64,000 bases of DNA, taken from DTU098 sp964498525. Lineage in GTDB: Bacteria > Bacillota > Desulfotomaculia > Desulfotomaculales > Pelotomaculaceae. Position numbers and translations under genes: made by a program. Shown piece after piece: positions 1-7,711 of this stretch. The notes under the pieces are model-generated. The model saw only the letters and a program-made list of their open reading frames with translations. It did not search any database and had not been told where the DNA came from. The stretch covers positions 135,554-199,553 of the forward strand of contig CAZCGU010000004.1 in assembly GCA_964498525.1 (NCBI GenBank), given 5' to 3'. Every line of letters starts with the position of its first letter. Position 1 is the stretch's first letter.

Positions 1-660
1 CCTAAGAGTTGTCAGGAATACAAAAAATGCCTGGCTGCAGCTGAACAACTGCTGCAGGCTGAGACCCTCCGCCGCCGGCTCAGGGAGGAGTACGAGACGG
101 CCACCAGGCAGGTAGATTTAATTTTTGTTGAATTCAGGGAGGTTAAAGACCTCCTGGAAAACCTGGGGTATTTAAAGGGCCGGGAATTTTATCCCCGGGG
201 ACTGTTCGCCCTGGAACTGCATGTGCAGGAAATACTGGTTACGGAAATTGCCTTTTCCGGCCTGCTTGAAGATTTTGACCCGGCCCAGGCAGCCGCCGTT
301 CTGGCGGGCATTGAGTTTATTCCAGGAAAGAACACCCGGGTAATGCAGGTGGAACTTCCGGCCTTGCATAAAGTCACCTCTCTGAGGCGGAATCTGCTCA
401 GGTTGGGTGTCCCGGAACACTTCTGCACCTGGTCAAACCTTCCTGGCTTCTTAGCCTTTGCCTGGTACAACGGGGCAAGTTTTGCGGAGCTGCAGGAGAT
501 GTCTTCCCTCCAGCCCGGCGATATCTTTTCCCTATTCAGAAGGGAAATCGACCTGCTCCGCCAGATTGAGCGGGCAGCGGCAGGAAATTCCGGCCTGGTG
601 GAAAGGGCACAGTTGATCAGAGGGCGCCTGGATCGCGAGGAAATTGCCTTGAGTTTCTAA
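1..660 (+). CDS. Ski2-like DEAD/DEAH-box helicase, C-terminal part (5' end outside window)
   Basis: The frame is open from the first base of the window, so the gene begins upstream and only about 219 C-terminal codons are seen. They match the DSHCT domain of Ski2/Mtr4-like helicases: a charged helical stretch, then YPRGLFALEL, the TEIAFSGLLEDFDP block (codons ~80-95), and near the end an EMSSLQPGDIFSLFRR segment followed by a DLLRQIERAA helix. These correspond to the family's 'RG.., teLlf.G.l..l.P' and 'qEGDi.r..rr...llrQ' elements. Such enzymes are ATP-dependent 3'-5' RNA or DNA helicases; the motor domains are not visible here. The assignment to the helicase family is firm, its biological role is not. 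It is convergent with the SIR2 gene. Confidence 0.85.
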   Translation, partial: PKSCQEYKKCLAAAEQLLQAETLRRRLREEYETATRQVDLIFVEFREVKDLLENLGYLKGREFYPRGLFALELHVQEILVTEIAFSGLLEDFDPAQAAAVLAGIEFIPGKNTRVMQVELPALHKVTSLRRNLLRLGVPEHFCTWSNLPGFLAFAWYNGASFAELQEMSSLQPGDIFSLFRREIDLLRQIERAAAGNSGLVERAQLIRGRLDREEIALSF

Positions 661-809
661 GACGGCTGTAATAGCCGCTTATGTTAGTATTTTTAAAACC
701 CTTACCTGTCCCCGCCTCCTTTTTACCCTGCCTTCGCGTAGTCTGAATCACCACCCCGGAGAACCCCCCATGGGGCGGCGGTCCCGGTTCCTTTTCATCA
801 CCGGCCCGC

Positions 810-1781
810 CTAAATCACCACCCCTTTGAACCCTTCACAGATAATCCGGCAGTCCTCCCCCAGAATCTGACGATAACGCTCACAGACGCGCTCATTGGGG
901 TTTATCACCATGATCTCCCTTTTTTTATCCGGTGCGTTTAAAGCCCTTTTCACCGTGGCGATGATGGATGTGTCCGAAGCAGCCAGGGAGTAGCCGATAA
1001 AAACCACCCGCCGGGAAAGGCTTATAGCCCGTGCCGCACTGTCCCAGATGTTGTGAAGCCTGCTGATGTTATAGGCTTTATATAAAGTGGGGGCAATAAT
1101 GATGGCCTGGGAGTTCCCCCCGCCGCAAGCCAGGCAGTAAATCATGTTCCGTTTTTTAAAGAGGAGGTGGGCGACCTTATCGTCGTGCTCTGAAATTTCC
1201 CCGCAGAGGGGGCAAAAGGACCAGTTCAGGGAACCGTGCAGTTTATAAAGGGGTACTTTCCCCCTGGTTTCCAGGTGGTTGTCATGGTTGCCGTAAAAGC
1301 CGTATTCCGGCACACAGCCCGCAGCCTTTGCCGCCCTGTCCAGAATTATATCGTAATTTAAAGAAATGAAAGTTGGCAGGGTATCACCCTTTTTCAGTAC
1401 CCCCGCCACAAAGGAATGGTGTATGCCGCTATCCGCCGGCAGGGTTCTGTCCAGGGTCATGCTGATCAGCTTAACCAGGGCCGTTTTTAAGTCGTACAAG
1501 CGGGAACGGTGAAACCTGGTAGAAAAGGATTGATTGTGAAGCAGGTACCAGTCCACAATGTTAAAAATCTCGTCAATCCCGGGGTATTTATCCAAATCTA
1601 CACCTGTCTTGATGACCGTCCGGCTCCCATAGAAATGCTCCAGGAATTCCCAGACGATTTCCAGGTCAGGCTCTTCCCTTTCTTCTTTAAAATGCCGGTA
1701 GGCAATACGCAGAAAGTTGCGTACCACCGGCGCCCCCTCTGCGGCGGAAGCGCCCGCACCGAAGATATAAACCGTCTTCAA
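810..1781 (-). CDS. SIR2-like domain protein (putative NAD-consuming enzyme) with CxxC zinc pair
   Basis: 323 residues. The N-terminus carries the Rossmann motif FGAGAS (7-12), followed by SLNYD (140-144), LHGS (181-184) and FIGYSL (261-266), the layout of stand-alone SIR2_2-type proteins. Asn142 and His182 lie 40 residues apart, the spacing I recall for the catalytic pair of SIR2 NADases such as ThsA, so enzyme activity is plausible. Two CxxC pairs (C190/C193 and C216/C219) look like a zinc knuckle, as in sirtuin deacetylases, so deacylation cannot be excluded. The start is TTG, preceded by GGAGGGG located in the end of the upstream gene; only four bases separate the two genes, implying translational coupling. 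Single-domain SIR2 proteins often serve in anti-phage defence by NAD depletion, but no known partner (TIR, HerA, Argonaute) is adjacent. Confidence 0.8.
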   Translation of the reverse strand: MKTVYIFGAGASAAEGAPVVRNFLRIAYRHFKEEREEPDLEIVWEFLEHFYGSRTVIKTGVDLDKYPGIDEIFNIVDWYLLHNQSFSTRFHRSRLYDLKTALVKLISMTLDRTLPADSGIHHSFVAGVLKKGDTLPTFISLNYDIILDRAAKAAGCVPEYGFYGNHDNHLETRGKVPLYKLHGSLNWSFCPLCGEISEHDDKVAHLLFKKRNMIYCLACGGGNSQAIIIAPTLYKAYNISRLHNIWDSAARAISLSRRVVFIGYSLAASDTSIIATVKRALNAPDKKREIMVINPNERVCERYRQILGEDCRIICEGFKGVVI

Positions 1782-1785
1782 AGCC

Positions 1786-2652
1786 CTAAGTCCCCTCCAG
1801 TCTTTCCCCGCTAAACCTTTCCAGTTCCCCGATAACCTCTTCGAGGCTGACTGCCATAGCCTCTGCTTCGGTAATCGGGCGTCCGAAGGCGCAGGCTCCC
1901 TCTTTTCCCCGGGCGCTGGTCAGGTGCGGCAGTTCAAGGGGGTCCTTCAGCCAGCCCCTGGCAATATGGTAGGGTGTATGAAAACAGAAGCTGTGTTCCC
2001 CGTAACGAACCCTGAATTCGATCAGGCTGTAATAGTCACTTTCTTTTTGACACCGGGGGCAGCCGCCGTGGGCAGACTTGTAGCGAATGTAGCCCAAATC
2101 CATGTTTTGCGCCTTCCGGCGGCAGGATGGACAAAGTAATATTTTTTGTTCGCCCTCCACAAAAAGAACTTCCAGACCTTCCTCGGCTGAAAACTCTTCC
2201 ATAAATTTTTTTAAAACCTTTTCTTTTAAATCATAAAGGTAGCCTTCCCCTCCCTTGGCATAATGGTTTAAATGATACAGGTAGAAGGACGCCTTCAGCA
2301 AGGCTGCTCCCTTTTCCGGGTAATGCTCCAGGGATGACAGGAATTGCTCCTTAACCTGCTGGTACTCCCGTGCTTTTTTTTCCGCGTTTAACCTTCTAAA
2401 AGCAGCCCTTTTAGCCCCCAGACGGACGTCTTCTTCAGCCTGCCATTTTCTCTTAAAGTCCGGAATCCTGGGAAGTAGTCTTTCTACGTCCCCGGGATCA
2501 AAATAGTAATTTTGGCCGAACTTATAAGACCTGGTGTCCTTTACTTCCAGAAACCCGTCCCGAACCAGGCGGCGAATCCCGGAGGGGGTAACTCCGAGGA
2601 ACTCACCTGCCTGGGCGGTTGATAAATAGCGGTCCTTTGGTGTACTGAACAT
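1786..2652 (-). CDS. HTH (MerR/excisionase-like) DNA-binding protein with central zinc ribbon
   Basis: 288 residues. Residues 8-35 form an excisionase/MerR-type helix-turn-helix (STAQAGEFLGVTPSGIRRLV) followed by a short wing with a YYFDPGDVERLL segment typical of 'HTH_17' domains. Residues ~65-105 are highly charged and helical. A zinc ribbon is formed by C174/C177 and C198/C201. No enzymatic motif is visible. It is the first gene of a two-gene operon with the SIR2-like protein and is divergent from the dynamin-like gene, so it may control both units; the direct repeats at 2704-2736 would be its obvious target. The start codon lies 15 bases from its AAGGAG, longer than usual. I do not recognise a named family for the whole protein; DNA binding is well supported, the role as regulator of the locus is inference. 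Confidence 0.7.
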   Translation of the reverse strand: MFSTPKDRYLSTAQAGEFLGVTPSGIRRLVRDGFLEVKDTRSYKFGQNYYFDPGDVERLLPRIPDFKRKWQAEEDVRLGAKRAAFRRLNAEKKAREYQQVKEQFLSSLEHYPEKGAALLKASFYLYHLNHYAKGGEGYLYDLKEKVLKKFMEEFSAEEGLEVLFVEGEQKILLCPSCRRKAQNMDLGYIRYKSAHGGCPRCQKESDYYSLIEFRVRYGEHSFCFHTPYHIARGWLKDPLELPHLTSARGKEGACAFGRPITEAEAMAVSLEEVIGELERFSGERLEGT

Positions 2653-2703
2653 AATTCGATCACCAATCTCCTTAAAAGCCGGGTAGTTCTCTCTGATCCT
2701 ATT

Positions 2704-2736
2704 CTATCACCGGATGACCGGATCCTATCACGGGAT
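2704..2736. promoter_or_regulatory. Direct repeats in the divergent SIR2/dynamin promoter region (operator candidate)
   Basis: Two 12-base copies, CTATCACCGGAT (2704-2715) and CTATCACGGGAT (2725-2736), differ at one base and begin 21 bases apart, two helical turns. A weaker third copy, ATTCGATCACC, is at 2654-2664 next to the start of the HTH gene. Spacing and position suggest a regulator bound on one DNA face, most simply the neighbouring HTH protein. Confidence 0.45.
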
Positions 2737-2856
2737 TATGTTATCTTTAAACCTGAAAGAAATAGTTTCAACACTTTTCATAATGCATATAACCCCGTCC
2801 GGGCTAATATATAGAAGGATAAGAAATGTTTAACATAATTCCCGGAGGCGGTTTTT

Positions 2857-5214
2857 TTGAATGACGTTCAAATGTTTGTGGAAGGTCTGGAAAAACTAGA
2901 AACAATAACCGACCCGCCTGCTAAACCCCGTGTTGCGATCCTGGGGGCCTTTAACGCAGGCAAATCAACCCTTCTAAACAGCCTCCTGGGTGAAAAACTC
3001 AGCCCGGTGGGAGCAATCCCCAGCACCTTCTGCCCTTTTCATTTCGTTTACGGAGGAACATTTAAGGCAACTGTTTTTTGGGGCCGGGGAAAACAGGTCT
3101 TCCGGCAAAGGGATGAATTTCACTGTTTTTTAAATCAATTAAAAACGCCGTTAAGGCGGATTATTATCGAGTATCCCGCTCCCCTTTTAAAAAGATGCTG
3201 CCTTACGGATACACCCGGTATAGACTCTTTTCACGGTGAGTATATCGGACTGGTTGAACAGGAAGCAAGGGAGGCCGATAAGGTACTCTATCTTTTTCAC
3301 CAGCGCGGGATTGAGGATTTTAACCGGTTATTTCTTTACAAACTCTCATCCATCTGGAAAAACAGAAACCCCGGCGACATCTCCTTCTGGCTGAACTGCA
3401 ATCTTGGTTTAACAGACGGCTCCTCTCTGGAATTAACCCGGGCAGCGCTGAGGGAAATATTTTTAAGCCCGGTAAAATTAAACACGATTAATACCCTCAA
3501 AAAAGATAACATCGATTTTTTGCGTCTGTACCTGGAAGTTGCTCTGGCCCGCACCGCCCACAAGCAAACTTCCGCTGCCTTGAAAAAAATTGAATCGGAG
3601 CTGCCCAGGAGAATAGAAAAGACCACCAACATAGGGGACGATTCCATGTTTCTCTCAGAATTTTGGCGGATCCGGGAAACAGCGCGGGTAATTCTAAATA
3701 CCAGGCGATTTTTGCATACTCTTCCCCCGGTTATCCAGGCGCTGGGAAAGCTCTCCAGTTCAATCAACTCGGGCAATATCGAGGCGGAAACCGGTCAGCC
3801 CGGCGGCAGGCCATACCGCCCCGGAACAGTTGGCGTTAAAGAGGGCAGGAATGCCCTTCTGGAGCTGCTGGACAGTCTCCTGACAGCAAAAGAGACGGAG
3901 CCTTATCTGGACAGGACAAAGCTAAGTGAACATTACAACCGGATTGAGGCCAAGCGCTTCACAGTGGCAGCAGCCGGCGGATTTTCAACCGGGAAGTCGA
4001 CATTTTTCAACGCCCTTTTAAAAGATGACCTTCTCCCCAGGGCTGACGGACCCACAACTGCCTCCCTGACCCGGATATCTTACGGACAACAAAAAAGGGC
4101 AACCGTGCACTATCCGCTCCAGGCAACCCTGAAAATGTACGATTCCATCGGTGACAGGGCCAGCTTGCGCCTGAATGAAATGGCTGCGTTGGAAAACTGG
4201 ATTCATGCTGCCGATTCCCCTGTATCTTTTTTCGAGACCGCCTCCGGCGGCCGTTTTCAACACGTATCAGGGGGGGATATGGACAAAAAACTCAAGCATC
4301 TGAAAGAGCTTTTTGCCGCCGGCGCTTTTGCCAGAACCAGGGTAAGCCCTGCCTTGCCGGCAGCCTTCAAGCCGATCCCGTTAAAGCGCTTGAAGGCTGG
4401 CAAAACCGCGGAGGAGGTGAGGGTTACCTTCAAGAAGGCGGGAACAATGGAGTTCGATCTTTCCCATCCCATGGAGGTGAATAGTTTTAGAAACCTGGTA
4501 ACAAGCAGGGAAAATGTTTTCCGGATTGAGCTGGTTGAGATTCTGTATCCCTGCGAATATCTGAAACTGGCTGACTTTATCGATACCCCGGGACTGGATT
4601 GGATTCAAAAGCACCATTACAAAAAGACCAGGCAAATTATCCAGGAGTGTGATATTTGTTTGATTTTCCTTAACGCCAGACATATTCTGAACAACATGGA
4701 CAAGGAGCATTTTGGGACCCTGTTCGGCGCCCGGGCGCAAAGATTAATTGGAAAGGGGGAAATACCGGGCAGGGAGGAGGAAAAATACTTCTTTCTAATC
4801 AATTTTGCCGACGTTTTGAGCCTTGCCCAGCAAGAAGCTGCAGCAAATTTTGTGCGGAAAAAACTGACCTCACCGGCAGCATCGGAAGCAGCCCTCGCCT
4901 TTTCCAAACCAAGGATTTTCCTGCTTTCTGCTTTAAAAGGCCTGACCGGTGAAGACAAAGGCCAGCTGGGTGCTTTTTTAAAACGGTTGGAAGAAGGCAT
5001 CCTGGGCAACAGCGGCAGGGCTTTTTATTTAGCTTCGGTTGAGGAATTGTTTTTCATGCTTAGCGATGCGCTTCGAAGGATAAGGGATGATCTCCAGACC
5101 GGGGCGCCCATATTGGAACAAAAGAAACGCTTAAGCAAGGCCCAGGAAATCCTGAGGCGCTCAAACAGAAGGTTAAAGGAAATCCGCAACGTGGTTTTCT
5201 TTTCGGGGCCTTAA
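2857..5214 (+). CDS. Dynamin-like protein with two tandem GTPase domains
   Basis: 785 residues, TTG start eight bases after GGAGG. Two complete G domains are present in one chain: P-loop GAFNAGKST (30-38) with switch DTPG (118-121), and P-loop GGFSTGKST (374-382) with DTPG (576-579). The AGKST/TGKST loops and the helical segments after each G domain place it in the bacterial dynamin-like family, which bends, tethers or fuses membranes in a GTP-dependent way. B. subtilis DynA also has two GTPase halves but is about 1,200 residues, so this is compact. No obvious transmembrane paddle is visible and the chain ends soon after a basic helix. Three small helical genes follow on the same strand, the last membrane-anchored, and could supply the missing membrane attachment. 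A role in membrane stress or phage resistance is inference from family and context. Confidence 0.85.
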   Translation: MNDVQMFVEGLEKLETITDPPAKPRVAILGAFNAGKSTLLNSLLGEKLSPVGAIPSTFCPFHFVYGGTFKATVFWGRGKQVFRQRDEFHCFLNQLKTPLRRIIIEYPAPLLKRCCLTDTPGIDSFHGEYIGLVEQEAREADKVLYLFHQRGIEDFNRLFLYKLSSIWKNRNPGDISFWLNCNLGLTDGSSLELTRAALREIFLSPVKLNTINTLKKDNIDFLRLYLEVALARTAHKQTSAALKKIESELPRRIEKTTNIGDDSMFLSEFWRIRETARVILNTRRFLHTLPPVIQALGKLSSSINSGNIEAETGQPGGRPYRPGTVGVKEGRNALLELLDSLLTAKETEPYLDRTKLSEHYNRIEAKRFTVAAAGGFSTGKSTFFNALLKDDLLPRADGPTTASLTRISYGQQKRATVHYPLQATLKMYDSIGDRASLRLNEMAALENWIHAADSPVSFFETASGGRFQHVSGGDMDKKLKHLKELFAAGAFARTRVSPALPAAFKPIPLKRLKAGKTAEEVRVTFKKAGTMEFDLSHPMEVNSFRNLVTSRENVFRIELVEILYPCEYLKLADFIDTPGLDWIQKHHYKKTRQIIQECDICLIFLNARHILNNMDKEHFGTLFGARAQRLIGKGEIPGREEEKYFFLINFADVLSLAQQEAAANFVRKKLTSPAASEAALAFSKPRIFLLSALKGLTGEDKGQLGAFLKRLEEGILGNSGRAFYLASVEELFFMLSDALRRIRDDLQTGAPILEQKKRLSKAQEILRRSNRRLKEIRNVVFFSGP

Positions 5215-5327
5215 TAAGTTACATTTTTTAAAATCACAAGAAACTCCGGATTGCTGGATAATCATAAGCGGCAAAACTTATCCCCCGGGGCAGCTTTTGC
5301 CGGCGAAAAAACTTTGGAGGGTTGAAG

Positions 5328-5522
5328 ATGGATAACGCAAGGCTGCTGGACGAACGGCTGCGCAGGATTATCAGGGAAATTGGCGGATCTGCAGGTGAGG
5401 AAATCAAGAAAAACCTCCTTAATGACTTTGGAGAGCGGGTCCGTTCCGCCCTGGAAGAGTACGCCCAAAGGGAAACCCTGAGGCTTTTGTTAGCCTTAAA
5501 AAAGGCTGTTGATCGGGCTTAA
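5328..5522 (+). CDS. Small helical protein downstream of dynamin-like gene, function unknown
   Basis: 64 residues, ATG start six bases after GGAGGG. The chain is almost entirely charged amphipathic helix (for example LDERLRRIIREIGG and RVRSALEEYAQRETLRLLL), with no cysteine and no membrane segment. I do not recognise a family. It lies about 110 bases after the dynamin-like gene and 44 bases before the next small gene, on the same strand, so it is probably the second gene of that operon. Its helical content would suit an accessory or assembly partner of the GTPase, which is inference. Confidence 0.6.
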   Translation: MDNARLLDERLRRIIREIGGSAGEEIKKNLLNDFGERVRSALEEYAQRETLRLLLALKKAVDRA

Positions 5523-5566
5523 TTATTGGATAGAAGCAAAGCTTATTCATAAAAGGGGGAATATTA

Positions 5567-5866
5567 ATGAATTCAATGGTGGAGGGAAAAAAGTACGGGC
5601 ACTCCGGTGACGAGTTAATCCAGCAACTTTTAAAGGACATCCTTTCCGGTCTAAAAAAGAAAATGGTGCAGCCCGTGCTGGAGGAAAATCAAAGGGTTGC
5701 CGAACGGCTTGAGGCGCTTAAAGCTGAAGACAGGGCTATGATGGAAGAGCTTAAGGAAAGACTGGAGGTGCTGGAAGATAGGGTGCAGCAAGTCCCCCTG
5801 ATGATCCTGGCAGCCCTCAGGGACGCCATCAGCCAGACCGGCGGGGGGAGCTTTGATGAACGGTGA
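5567..5866 (+). CDS. Coiled-coil protein, unknown function
   Basis: 99 residues, ATG start seven bases after AAAAGGGGG. Residues ~30-75 show a heptad-like pattern (ERLEALKAEDRAMMEELKERLEVLEDRV broken into heptads) predicting a long parallel coiled coil; the C-terminus is glycine-rich. There is no signal peptide. The stop overlaps the start of the next gene, so the two are translationally coupled. It probably belongs to the dynamin-like operon and may oligomerise with the membrane-anchored coiled-coil protein encoded next. No family is recognised. Confidence 0.6.
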   Translation: MNSMVEGKKYGHSGDELIQQLLKDILSGLKKKMVQPVLEENQRVAERLEALKAEDRAMMEELKERLEVLEDRVQQVPLMILAALRDAISQTGGGSFDER

Positions 5867-6125
5867 AAAGCACGAGGAAAGCCGGGAAATGGTCCTTTCC
5901 CTGGCTGAAACCCTGCAAAAAAAAATCGTAGGCCCGGCCACGGAAAAAACTGAAGCAATCAACAGGGAAATTCAAAAAATACACGAGTTGATTGACGGAT
6001 TGGAGCAAAAACACCTTCTTCTGGCCGCAAAGCATAGGCGGACAAGGATACTGGCAGTCCTGGGATGTCTTTTGATCATAACGCTTTTAGCAGTCCAAAT
6101 TATTAACTTTTGGGGGAAGGCTTGA
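5856..6125 (+). CDS. Coiled-coil protein with C-terminal membrane anchor
   Basis: 89 residues; the ATG at 5856 sits five bases after GGGGGGAG and overlaps the previous gene by 11 bases. The N-terminal two thirds are helical and charged (EAINREIQKIHELIDGLEQK), followed by a basic HRRTR stop-transfer-like patch and one hydrophobic helix, ILAVLGCLLIITLLAVQII, near the C-terminus. This is the topology of a tail-anchored cytoplasmic coiled coil. Last gene of the dynamin-like cluster, it could recruit the soluble GTPase and the preceding coiled-coil protein to the membrane; that is a hypothesis drawn only from gene order. Confidence 0.6.
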   Translation: MNGEKHEESREMVLSLAETLQKKIVGPATEKTEAINREIQKIHELIDGLEQKHLLLAAKHRRTRILAVLGCLLIITLLAVQIINFWGKA

Positions 6126-6239
6126 GTGAGGGTAAAACACGGCTCTTAATATTTTTTAAGACCCGGGGCTTACCAAAGCGATTGGACTAATTACGATTAG
6201 ACTAATTAATGATATGACTGCCGGTAGCACACCTTTTAC

Positions 6240-6261
6240 GGCCCCACCACCCGGTGGGGCC
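6240..6261. terminator. GC-rich hairpin between convergent genes
   Basis: Nine-base perfect arms GGCCCCACC (6240-6248) and GGTGGGGCC (6253-6261) enclose a four-base loop between the dynamin-like cluster and the convergent coat gene. There is no clear T-run on either side, so terminator function is only likely by position. Confidence 0.4.
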
Positions 6262-6288
6262 CCGGTTAGCATTTTGTCCCGCCCTGTT

Positions 6289-6855
6289 TTAGTGTCCCAT
6301 CATAGGCTGGTACGTTTGTTGCATCTGATTAAGGGTGTGTTCCGGCATAACAGGCACCTGGTACCAGCCTTTATTATTCATGTACTGAAATATTTCATAG
6401 GCCATTTCCATGCAGGACCTGGATGAGGTTGCCAGCAAATTACGAAGCTGCGGGTTGGCGCATTCCAGGGCTGCGTTCGTTGTACGCATGGCCCCGCACT
6501 TATGAAACAAAAGGGCCCCTTCGGCGATTGTACGGTCTTCCAGATTCCTGGATTCGTTCCTGGGGTTTGACTGTGAGGTTTGCTGCATGCCGTAATCAGG
6601 CTGACGGTCCATGCCCATTCCGGCGGTGGCGCCCATGGTCATCCTTGGCGCCCGGGATATGTCAATACCCTGTCCCTGCATGACATTTATCTTGGTATTA
6701 TAGGAATCAATCATATGACGCTGCTGACGCTCCAATACCCGGCGCAGTTCCGGGTCCCGGCATTGGGTTAAATACATGGCGTAATGGTCAATCATACAGG
6801 TAGATTCTCTCAAGATTTCATGCATTTCCATTGCTTCATGCGCACCCATTTTCAT
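6289..6855 (-). CDS. CotF-like spore coat protein
   Basis: 188 residues, ATG preceded by GGAGG. The N-terminal half has the ferritin-like helical layout of CotF (HEILRESTCMIDHYAMYLTQ, then ELRRVLERQQRHMIDSYN), a methionine/glutamine-rich linker, and a second CotF-type helical repeat (EGALLFHKCGAMRTTNAALE ... RNLLATSSRSCMEMAYEIFQ) ending in a W-Y tail. CotF-family proteins are deposited on the forespore coat, so mother-cell late-sporulation expression is expected. Similar motifs recur in the gene pair at 46.3-46.9 kb, where the two halves are encoded separately. Monocistronic. Confidence 0.8.
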   Translation of the reverse strand: MKMGAHEAMEMHEILRESTCMIDHYAMYLTQCRDPELRRVLERQQRHMIDSYNTKINVMQGQGIDISRAPRMTMGATAGMGMDRQPDYGMQQTSQSNPRNESRNLEDRTIAEGALLFHKCGAMRTTNAALECANPQLRNLLATSSRSCMEMAYEIFQYMNNKGWYQVPVMPEHTLNQMQQTYQPMMGH

Positions 6856-6942
6856 GGTTATATACTACCTCCGTCCAGAATATTTAGTGAAAGCCTTTTA
6901 TATTCTGCATCGATTCAAGGAATTTATACCTGTGCTGTAAAC

Positions 6943-6965
6943 AAATAAAACCCCTCGGCAAGGGG
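6943..6965 (-). terminator. Rho-independent terminator
   Basis: On the minus strand CCCCT (6961-6965 complement) pairs with AGGGG across a short loop and is followed by TTTTATTT (complement of 6943-6950). It closes the gene at 6998-7303. Confidence 0.6.
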
Positions 6966-6997
6966 TCTATTGCTCTCGCGGGCCGGGGAACGGCAAA

Positions 6998-7303
6998 TCA
7001 GGTTTCCCTCTCCCCCCGGTCCCTCATCAGGGCAAAAACAAAGACGGTTGATCCCGCAATAATGAGCACCTTAATAACAAAATTAACCGTTTCGGCCTTG
7101 AACCTTGTTCTTTCTTTTCTCAGCTCCAGGGCCGGGTCAAGTTTCAAGTCAATGTAGGTACCCTTGGTTTCATATTGTATGGCCTGCTTCTCGAGTTTCA
7201 CCACCCGTTCCTCATGCTTGGTTATACCGGACATATAACTTGCGACCTGAATGACAAGAAAGGCCAGGCCAAATAAGATCAGCAGGATTCGAGGGCTTCT
7301 CAC
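6998..7303 (-). CDS. Small protein with two membrane segments, unknown function
   Basis: About 101 residues if the GTG at 7303 is used; it follows AAGGGG by nine bases, whereas the TTG seven codons upstream has no ribosome site. It has an N-terminal hydrophobic helix (ILLILFGLAFLVIQVASYM), a charged middle region of about 40 residues (VVKLEKQAIQYETKG...), and a C-terminal hydrophobic helix (NFVIKVLIIAGSTVFVFAL) followed by basic residues. This gives a two-pass membrane protein with the middle part outside. I do not recognise a family. Confidence 0.5.
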   Translation of the reverse strand: MRSPRILLILFGLAFLVIQVASYMSGITKHEERVVKLEKQAIQYETKGTYIDLKLDPALELRKERTRFKAETVNFVIKVLIIAGSTVFVFALMRDRGERET

Positions 7304-7711
7304 AGGGCATTTCCCCTTCTTCAATAAACGGTTTTTTTGGGAACAGATTCCAGGGCACTGATAAGGTCTTGTTTTATAAAACTATTCAGCGAAAGGCGTA
7401 CAAATCCCTTGCGGCATCTCTTTAAAGTAATAAATATTTTATGCAATTTCTCCTGTACTTATCCTGGATAACGGTTCCGGGTTATTTTTTGGCGCCTTAA
7501 TTTTTTGGGAAACCCCTGGCTCGGCGCAAAGATAACAAAAAAAGGGTGTCCGGCTGGCGGCGGTATCACAACATGTACTCAGTAGTTTAAAGTTTTCCGC
7601 CCCTCTTTGGGGAACGATATTCTTTAGCCCGCTGTACTTTCTTCCCCGCACCTTTAAACTTAACCCGGGCAAAACCATAATATGTAATAAAATCTTATTG
7701 GAGTGTTTCCT
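7304..7711. other. Intergenic region without a recognisable gene
   Basis: About 400 bases between divergent genes. It is AT-rich close to 7420-7440 and near 7680-7700. I see no open frame with a ribosome site and no clear paired promoter hexamers; the only strong signal is GGAG at 7700-7703 for the next gene. Confidence 0.5.

Noticed and set aside
810..2652. SIR2 gene as a known Thoeris, DSR or SIR2-HerA system
   Set aside because: No TIR-domain protein, HerA ATPase or DSR-type long C-terminal part is present; only an HTH/zinc-ribbon partner.
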